From: Pseudomonas sp. BN102
GTDB lineage: Bacteria; Pseudomonadota; Gammaproteobacteria; Pseudomonadales; Pseudomonadaceae
Assembly: GCF_029871245.1 (NCBI RefSeq)
Contig: NZ_SSON01000079.1
Location: 1-46,543 of the forward strand
DNA: 46,543 nucleotides
Direction of reading: 5' to 3'
Positions 41,072 to 46,543 of this stretch are shown one piece after another. The notes under the pieces are model-generated. The model ran no database searches and was not told the origin of the DNA. It was given only the letters and a program-made list of their open reading frames with translations. Position numbers and translations under genes: made by a program. Every line of letters begins with the position of its first letter. Within the stretch, counting starts at the first letter, position 1.

Positions 41072-44000
41072 ACAACTTCAACCTCACCGATTGGGCGTTG
41101 CGCCACCGCGCCGTCGTTCTGTTCATGCTCATCCTCGTCGCGGTGGCCGGCGCATTCAGCTTCACCAGGCTCGGTCAGCTCGAGGACCCGAGCTTCTCCG
41201 TGCCCTCGATGACCGCCATCGTCATCTGGCCCGGCGCCACCGCCCAGCAGTTGCAGGACCAGGTCCTGAACCGCATGGAAAAGAAGTTCGAGCAGATCGA
41301 CAACTTCGAGAAGGTGGTCACCTACGCGCGGCAGGGCTATGCGGGCATGACGCTCACCGTGCGCGGTGGCACCTCCAAGGCCGACCAGCGCGAGGCCTGG
41401 TACCAGGCGCGCAAGAAGCTCAACGACCTGAGCCTCGAGCTGCCCGAAGGCGTGATCGGCCCGATCGTCAACGACGAGTACGGCGACGTGTACGGCCTGA
41501 TGTACGCCATTAAGGGCGACGGCATTGACCAGGCTGACCTGTCCGACGCAGCCGAGGACATCAAGCGCCGCATGCTGAAGGTGCCGATGGTCAAGAAGAT
41601 CGATGTCGTCGGCAAGCAGGCCGAGCGCGTCTATGTCGAGTTCTCGCACGAGCGGCTGGCCGCGCTGGGCATCACGCCGCTGACCATTGCCGAGAGCCTC
41701 AAGAGTCAGAACGCCATGCTTCCCGCGGGCCAGATCGACACTCGCGGCGACCGCCTCATGGTGCGCGTGAGCGGCCAGTTTGCCAGCGAAGATGCCATTC
41801 GCAACCTGCCCCTCTCCGCAGGCGGCCGGCTGATCAAACTCGGCGACATTGCGACCGTCACGCGTGGCGTCGAGGATCCACCGACCTACACGGTGCGCCA
41901 CAACGGCCAGCCGGTGCTGATGCTTGGCATCACGATGACCAACGACGGCAACATCGTGGACCTCGGCAAGGCGATGGAGACGGCAGTGGCCAAAATCCAG
42001 TCGGAACTTCCATACGGTGTGGAGCTGGAGCTCGTGGCCGACCAGCCCACCACGGTAAAGGGCGCGATCCTGGACTTTGAGCGCGCGCTGGCCGAGGCGC
42101 TGATCATTGTGATCGCGGTGAGCCTGGCCAGCTTGGGCTGGCGCGCCGGCCTCGTGGTCGCGACTACGGTGCCCCTGGTACTGGGCGGCGTGGCGCTGGT
42201 GATGCTGGCGATGGGCTGGAACCTCGAACGCATCTCGCTCGGCTCGCTGATCATCGCATTGGGCCTGCTGGTGGATGACGCCATCATCGCGATCGAGATG
42301 ATGGTGGCGAAGATGGAGACTGGCTGGGACCGCGTCAGGGCGGCGGCCTTCTCCTACTCGGCCACCGCCATGCCGCGCCTGACCGGCGCGCTGATCACCG
42401 TCGTGGGCTTCCTGCCTATCGGTCTCTCGCAGTCCACCACCGGCGAATACGCGGGCGGCATCTTCTGGATCGTCGGTGCCGCGGTGCTGTTCTCGTGGAT
42501 CTGCTCCGGCATTTTCACGCCGTATCTCGCGGTCAAGATGCTGCCCAACGACCTGGGCAAGCACCAGCATGGTGGCGACCTTTACGACACGAAGTTCTAC
42601 CGCAGCCTACGCGGCCTGATCGACGCCGCTATCGAACGCCGCTGGGTGGTCATCGGCGCGACATTTGGTGCGCTGGCGCTCGCTCTGGCCTGCATGAAGC
42701 TGGTGCCGCAGCAATTCTTCCCCAACAGTTCACGTCCTGAGTTGGTCATCGACCTGCGCGTCAAGGAAGGTGCCTCGTTCGCCGCGACGACCGAGCAGGT
42801 TAAGCGCATGGAAGAGATCCTGGCGAAGGACGAGGACGTGCGATTCTTCACCGCCTACACCGGCGCCGGAGCACCGCGCTTCTATCTCTCGCTCAACCCC
42901 GAGCTGCCGAATCCGGGCTATGCCCAGTTCGTCGTGATGACCAAGGACCTGGACGCACGCGAGCGAGTGCGCGCGCGGCTGATGACGGTGGCCGACCAAC
43001 AGTTTCCGCAGGCGTGGTTACGCGTGACCCGGCTTGAGCTGGGGCCGCCCGTTGGCTACCCGGTACAGTTCCGCGTCGTCGGCGCCGACACCCAAGTGGT
43101 GCGCCAGATCGCCCGCGAGGTAGAGCACGTGGTCGCGTCCAGCCCGAAAGTGCGCGACGTCCAGCTCGACTGGAATGACCCGGTGCGAACGCTGAAGGTG
43201 CAGTTGGACCAGGACAAGGCGAACGCGCTGGGCCTCACACCGGCCGACGTGTCGCTGGTGACCCAGACCGTGATGAACGGCGCGACCCTGTCGCAGCTGC
43301 GCGAACGTGAGGACCTGATCGACATCGTGGCCCGTGCCGTACCGGAGCAGCGCCTGAACCTCGACACACTCAAGGATATCAACCTCTACACGCGCCAAGG
43401 CACCGTAGTGTCGTTGTCGCAAGTGGCACAGGTGAGCTACGAGCTGGAAGAGCCAGTGCTGTGGCGCCGCAACCGCGACATGGCGATCACCGTGCGCGCT
43501 GACGTGAAGGATGGCGAGCAGGGTGTGTCGGTGACGCAGGAGATCCAGCCGATGCTGAAGGACATCGAGGCGAAACTGCCCTCGGGTTACCGCATCGACG
43601 TGGGTGGCGCGGTGGAGGAAAGCGACAAGGCCAACAAGGCGCTGCTGGCGGTGGCCCCGCTGATGCTGGTCACCATCCTGCTGCTGCTGATGCTCCAACT
43701 GCAGGACTTCTCACGCATGTGGATGGTGGTGCTGACTGCGCCGCTGGGCCTGATCGGCGTGGTGCCCGCGCTACTGATGTTCCAGTCGCCGCTGGGCTTC
43801 GTCGCGATTCTGGGCATTATCGCCCTCGGCGGCATGATCATGCGCAATTCGGTGATCCTGATCGACCAGGTGCAGATCGAGATCGCCGAAGGCCGCGACC
43901 CGTGGAATGCGGTGCTGGATGCCGCCATTCACCGGGCCCGTCCGGTGATGCTGACGGCGCTGGCCACTGTGCTCGCAATGATCCCGCTGACGCGTAGCGT

Positions 44001-44163
44001 GTTCTGGGGGCCGATGGCAATTGCGATTATGGGCGGCCTTACCGTGGCGACGCTGCTGACGATCTTCTTCGTTCCGGCGCTGTACGCCGCATGGTTCAAG
44101 GTGCGCCGCGATACGGCCGCTGACGCCCGACAGGTGACGGCCGATGCTGCACTCGCTTCCTGA
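41068..44163 (+). CDS. RND efflux permease (HAE1/AcrB-like)
   Basis: The 1031-residue inner-membrane pump has 12 predicted membrane segments in two repeats, each with a large periplasmic loop. TM4 carries the proton-relay aspartates in LIIALGLLVDDAIIAIEMM. Other blocks are FTRLGQLEDPSFSVPSMTAI at the N-terminus, IIALGGMIMRNSVILIDQVQ in the second half and HRARPVMLTALATVLAMIPL. It pumps amphiphilic compounds out of the periplasm using the proton gradient. It follows the adaptor by an ATGA overlap. Given the neighbouring phenolic catabolic region, a role in expelling a toxic aromatic is plausible but not shown. Confidence 0.93.
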   Translation: MNNFNLTDWALRHRAVVLFMLILVAVAGAFSFTRLGQLEDPSFSVPSMTAIVIWPGATAQQLQDQVLNRMEKKFEQIDNFEKVVTYARQGYAGMTLTVRGGTSKADQREAWYQARKKLNDLSLELPEGVIGPIVNDEYGDVYGLMYAIKGDGIDQADLSDAAEDIKRRMLKVPMVKKIDVVGKQAERVYVEFSHERLAALGITPLTIAESLKSQNAMLPAGQIDTRGDRLMVRVSGQFASEDAIRNLPLSAGGRLIKLGDIATVTRGVEDPPTYTVRHNGQPVLMLGITMTNDGNIVDLGKAMETAVAKIQSELPYGVELELVADQPTTVKGAILDFERALAEALIIVIAVSLASLGWRAGLVVATTVPLVLGGVALVMLAMGWNLERISLGSLIIALGLLVDDAIIAIEMMVAKMETGWDRVRAAAFSYSATAMPRLTGALITVVGFLPIGLSQSTTGEYAGGIFWIVGAAVLFSWICSGIFTPYLAVKMLPNDLGKHQHGGDLYDTKFYRSLRGLIDAAIERRWVVIGATFGALALALACMKLVPQQFFPNSSRPELVIDLRVKEGASFAATTEQVKRMEEILAKDEDVRFFTAYTGAGAPRFYLSLNPELPNPGYAQFVVMTKDLDARERVRARLMTVADQQFPQAWLRVTRLELGPPVGYPVQFRVVGADTQVVRQIAREVEHVVASSPKVRDVQLDWNDPVRTLKVQLDQDKANALGLTPADVSLVTQTVMNGATLSQLREREDLIDIVARAVPEQRLNLDTLKDINLYTRQGTVVSLSQVAQVSYELEEPVLWRRNRDMAITVRADVKDGEQGVSVTQEIQPMLKDIEAKLPSGYRIDVGGAVEESDKANKALLAVAPLMLVTILLLLMLQLQDFSRMWMVVLTAPLGLIGVVPALLMFQSPLGFVAILGIIALGGMIMRNSVILIDQVQIEIAEGRDPWNAVLDAAIHRARPVMLTALATVLAMIPLTRSVFWGPMAIAIMGGLTVATLLTIFFVPALYAAWFKVRRDTAADARQVTADAALAS

Positions 44164-44198
44164 GTGACGAGTGCGGTGGCATTGCGCCCCGTCTTCAC

Positions 44199-44234
44199 CG
44201 ACGAAGGCTGATCATGCCTGATCGGCCTTCGTCG
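44199..44234 (+). terminator. hairpin after the RND operon
   Basis: CGACGAAGGC at 44199-44208 pairs exactly with GCCTTCGTCG at 44225-44234. The stem is strong but no T-run follows, so it may be a weak or rho-assisted terminator or an mRNA-stabilising hairpin. Confidence 0.5.
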
Positions 44235-44560
44235 AATCGGGGCGGGTGCTTGGCTAACGTGATCGCGGCGGCCTCGGATACCTCCCTTGTCATTTGCAAG
44301 GAGTAGCAGATTGTCGACTTCTCGCCTCATAGCCACTCTCAGTGTCAGCACGACGCTTACCCTGGGGTTCGTCCCGGTCCAGCTCATGGCATTCTTGGAG
44401 TGCAAAGGTTGGAGCGGCTGGCCGTGCGCAGCGAGAAGATGGGCACCATCACCGAACTTACGAGCTGGTGCAGCATGCCAACTGCCGCAACCTGACTAGT
44501 GACATGTGCCTAACCTGCAATGAGGGTTTGTACCAGCGACGCGATTGGTAGGACTGCCAT
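44235..44560. other. gap without a supported gene
   Basis: Short open stretches exist on both strands but none has a recognisable domain or a good start. I see no repeat here. Confidence 0.3.
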
Positions 44561-44974
44561 CTATAGGGGAGTCTCTGGACGTCTGCCTCGATGCACTATC
44601 GCCATGGCAATACCGGCCAGAAGTATGGCTAGGGTGTATGCGAAGAGGCCCAGGTTGATGCCGAATATCATCTTCTCCGAGCCGTCCGTGAGGACCATCG
44701 AACCACCGTATGTGGTACGCAGCCAGTAGCTCATCAGGAAGCCGCCAGTGACGAACACGGTCAAGAGGCTGGCAAGACGAAGGTCGCCCTTGAACCACAC
44801 CAGCCAGAAGCTGAAAGCGCCTAGCGCTGTATTGGTAAATAGCTGCCACACCTCATGGAGCCGGGCGTGGGGCTCCCAGGCCGGATTGAAGACATGGGTT
44901 TCATTGATCTCCAGCATGGGCACAACGACGGCGTAGAAGATGATCCCCACGGTCACGAGTAGTTTGGGTATCAC
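44561..44974 (-). CDS. small four-helix inner-membrane protein of unknown function
   Basis: From GTG 44974 the product has 137 residues with about four hydrophobic segments (KLLVTVGIIFYAVVVPM; ALGAFSFWLVWF; ASLLTVFVTGGFLMSYWL; IFGINLGLFAYTLAILLAGI) and a polar loop HVFNPAWEPHARLHEVWQLF. I know similar uncharacterised membrane proteins but cannot assign a role. AGGAGG lies 6 bases before the GTG. The frame is also open upstream to ATG 45070, but those 32 codons look like the start of an IclR regulator, so the long form is probably a chance fusion. Confidence 0.65.
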   Translation of the reverse strand: MIPKLLVTVGIIFYAVVVPMLEINETHVFNPAWEPHARLHEVWQLFTNTALGAFSFWLVWFKGDLRLASLLTVFVTGGFLMSYWLRTTYGGSMVLTDGSEKMIFGINLGLFAYTLAILLAGIAMAIVHRGRRPETPL

Positions 44975-45003
44975 GTGGAACCTCCTTGTCTTTACAGGGC
45001 TAG

Positions 45004-45070
45004 TCAGCCCGCGCTGCAGGGCGGGCACGCGGTAATCCGCTTCCCGATCCGGGGTTTCGATGGCGGTCAT
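45004..45070 (-). pseudogene. IclR-family regulator, N-terminal fragment fused in frame
   Basis: From ATG 45070, which has its own AGGAGG site, the frame reads EADYRVPALQRGL, the opening typical of IclR-family regulators (VPALxRGLxIL). After about 22 codons the similarity stops and the frame runs without a break into the membrane protein downstream. No helix-turn-helix is left. IclR regulators can accompany sarcosine/betaine genes, which fits the neighbouring soxG. Confidence 0.5.
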
Positions 45071-45096
45071 TTGGGGGCCTCCTGGGAGGTCGTTGT

Positions 45097-45166
45097 GTTG
45101 GGCTTCGGTGTGCTCAGCGCCAACCTACAAGGCCCTGTAAGTTGGGTTGAGCGCAGGAAGCCCAAC
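45097..45166. repeat. 70-bp palindromic MITE-like repeat
   Basis: GTTGGGCTT at 45097-45105 pairs exactly with AAGCCCAAC at 45158-45166, and the interior is also largely self-complementary (CCAACCTACA with TGTAAGTTGG). I recall GTTGGGCTTC...GAGCGCA-type repeats as common dispersed elements in gammaproteobacteria. It lies between soxG and the IclR fragment and may have promoted the rearrangement there. Confidence 0.55.
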
Positions 45167-45169
45167 GGA

Positions 45170-45739
45170 TCAGTCCAACTGCGCTTCCAGTCCTACCGGC
45201 TGCCCGCCGAACTCATCCATGGCATCCAGCATGGCGCCGTGGAAGTAATCGAGAGATGCCCGGTCGCAGAGAATGTGGAAGCGCGGTAGTTCGCCCGTTG
45301 CGGCGTTGATCACGATGACGTTGATCCGTGCCGCTGAAGTCTGCGCTACGGCACCCACGGGAAAGGCCTCGGACCGCAGGTCGACCCCGCAGACCTTGGC
45401 CATCACCTCCGCCACATGGCGTCCAGAGAGCTGCAGCCACGCATGGCTGTCCTGGCGGGGCAGCAGGTAATTGCCCAGCTCGCCCAGCTGCCAGCCGGCT
45501 TCCTCGGCGGCGATGCGTTCGCCCCGGTCCGCCAGGCTTCCGAGCAGCAGGTACTCGGTCTGCGACAGGCGTGCCACCAGTGAGCCGTCCGCCTGGGCCA
45601 ACGCCCGGTTGGGCGGCTCCGGCAGCTGGTAGCCGCGCCCAGTGAGCCAGGCGGCGCTGTCCGCTCCGCGAAAGCCCACCCGTGGCAGGTTGGTGAGGTC
45701 GATGAGCGCGCAGCGCTCGATGGGGTTGAGGCTGGTCAT
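45170..45739 (-). CDS. soxG: sarcosine oxidase gamma subunit
   Basis: The 189-residue protein resembles SoxG, the smallest structural subunit of heterotetrameric sarcosine oxidase: CALIDLTNLPRVGFRGADSA, then LPRQDSHAWLQLSGRHVAEV and VCGVDLRSEAFPVGAVAQTS, ending in FHILCDRASLDYFHGAMLDA. The fold is related to the folate-binding T-protein. It starts three bases after the soxA stop, with AGGAG upstream, in the conserved A-G order. The complex oxidises sarcosine to glycine and passes formaldehyde to tetrahydrofolate. Confidence 0.85.
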   Translation of the reverse strand: MTSLNPIERCALIDLTNLPRVGFRGADSAAWLTGRGYQLPEPPNRALAQADGSLVARLSQTEYLLLGSLADRGERIAAEEAGWQLGELGNYLLPRQDSHAWLQLSGRHVAEVMAKVCGVDLRSEAFPVGAVAQTSAARINVIVINAATGELPRFHILCDRASLDYFHGAMLDAMDEFGGQPVGLEAQLD

Positions 45740-45742
45740 GGC

Positions 45743-46543
45743 TCAGAGCTCCTGGCGCAGGTTGTCGGGGTCGTAGAAGGGCAGTCGCACCACGGTGGCC
45801 TGGACCAGTTGGCCGCCTTCGACGCGGATCGGGATCCGCGAGCCTGGTTCGGCCTGGTCGGCACTGGCGTAGGCCAGGCCGATGATATGGCCGAGGGTGG
45901 CGGAGAACTCGCAGGAGGTGACGTTGCCGCTGATGTCCGACCCCTTGAGTACCAGGTGGCCCTCCAGCGGCTGCGGGCTGCCCTTCGGCAGGCTGAAGCC
46001 CACCAGCTTGCGCTTCAGCGGTTGCGCTTCAAGGATCTCGATGGAGCGCTTGCCGACGAAGAAGGCCTTCTTGCGGCCGATGGCCCATTCCATGTCGATC
46101 TCGCCCGGATGGGTCATGCCGTCGGTGTCCTGACTGATGATCACGTGGCCCTTTTCCAGGCGCAGGAGGCGCTGGGTCTCGACGCCGAAGGGACGAATGC
46201 CGAACTCGGTGCCGGCGGCCATCAGCGCGTCCCACAGCTTGCCGCCGTGACGGGCGGGGACGTGGATTTCGTATCCCAGTTCACCGACGAAGCCGACTCG
46301 CATCAGCCGCGCCGGAATACCGGCCACGGTGCCGGTGCGCACGGCGAGGTAGGGGAAGCCTTCGGCGGACAGGTCGACGTCCTCGCAGAGCTTCTCCAGC
46401 ACCTGGCGCGACAGCGGCCCGGCCAGGTTCACCGCAGCCAGGGCAGCGGTGACGTTGGCGATGTCCACATTGAGGCGCCACTGGGCGTTCCACTTGAGCA
46501 TCTGCTGGTAGATGCGGTCCACGCCGCTGGTGGTGGCGGTGAC
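45743..46543 (-). CDS. soxA: sarcosine oxidase alpha subunit, C-terminal part (partial at window end)
   Basis: The frame is open to the window edge and encodes the last 266 residues of an approximately 1000-residue protein. They form a glycine-cleavage T-protein-like, tetrahydrofolate-binding domain: LMRVGFVGELGYEIHVPARH, GIRPFGVETQRLLRLEKGHV, DTDGMTHPGEIDMEWAIGRK and GHIIGLAYASADQAEPGSRI. The run LEKGHVIISQDTDGMTHP is typical of SoxA. The FAD/NAD-binding N-terminal portion lies outside the window. It is followed by soxG in the same operon. Confidence 0.87.
   Translation of the reverse strand, partial: VTATTSGVDRIYQQMLKWNAQWRLNVDIANVTAALAAVNLAGPLSRQVLEKLCEDVDLSAEGFPYLAVRTGTVAGIPARLMRVGFVGELGYEIHVPARHGGKLWDALMAAGTEFGIRPFGVETQRLLRLEKGHVIISQDTDGMTHPGEIDMEWAIGRKKAFFVGKRSIEILEAQPLKRKLVGFSLPKGSPQPLEGHLVLKGSDISGNVTSCEFSATLGHIIGLAYASADQAEPGSRIPIRVEGGQLVQATVVRLPFYDPDNLRQEL

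Noticed and set aside
40588-42570. 660-codon minus-strand open frame opposite the RND permease and adaptor
   Set aside because: His/Gln/Asp-rich shadow translation with no recognisable domain; the opposite strand is certain.
1-46543. CRISPR arrays, tRNA or rRNA genes
   Set aside because: I looked for regularly spaced repeats and cloverleaf or rRNA-like stretches and saw none.

Overview
The window looks like chromosomal DNA of a high-GC gammaproteobacterium, most probably a Pseudomonas. Pointers are the MltF-type transglycosylase, Rnf C and D subunits, FadL/DUF1302/DUF1329 outer-membrane genes, a moaA, an RND efflux operon and sarcosine oxidase soxA/soxG. I worked by reading alone, so every family call rests on recognised motifs and remembered relatives, not on searches.

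Layout. 1-6754: envelope genes (5'-truncated lytic transglycosylase, small secreted protein, two lipoproteins), a DUF2252 protein and a SulP anion transporter. 6755-12970: a scarred zone with a MITE-like element, a frameshifted glutathione S-transferase, an IS66 transposase tail, an isolated rnfC-rnfD pair with a divergent apbE, and a UmuC tail. 12971-34396: a catabolic region. 34879-44163: a large wHTH-ATPase regulator, a small protein and a complete tripartite RND efflux system. 44561-46543: a small membrane protein fused in frame behind an IclR fragment, then soxG and the end of soxA.

The catabolic region is the centre of interest. On the minus strand run tetR, an extradiol (VOC) dioxygenase, a fumarylacetoacetase-fold hydrolase, an acyl-CoA synthetase, DUF1302, DUF1329 and then fadL. 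On the plus strand run an Old Yellow Enzyme-type reductase, both subunits of a molybdopterin enzyme of the pyrogallol-phloroglucinol transhydroxylase / resorcinol hydroxylase family, a second dioxygenase, a second hydrolase, a truncated dehydrogenase and moaA. A flavoprotein hydroxylase and a second tetR follow on the minus strand. The two arms share a perfect palindrome GAACACGCGTGTTC placed inside both divergent promoters.

The inferred scheme: FadL, DUF1302 and DUF1329 handle a hydrophobic phenolic compound at the outer membrane; the Mo enzyme and/or flavin hydroxylase add ring hydroxyls; the dioxygenases open the ring with O2; the hydrolases cut the resulting acylpyruvate-type product; the ligase activates a released acid. 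MoaA would support molybdenum cofactor supply. The unusual points are a Mo transhydroxylase-family enzyme, best known from anaerobes, coupled by overlapping start and stop codons to an O2-dependent dioxygenase, and the SCP2-like lipid-binding domain fused to its N-terminus. The substrate is not known from sequence.
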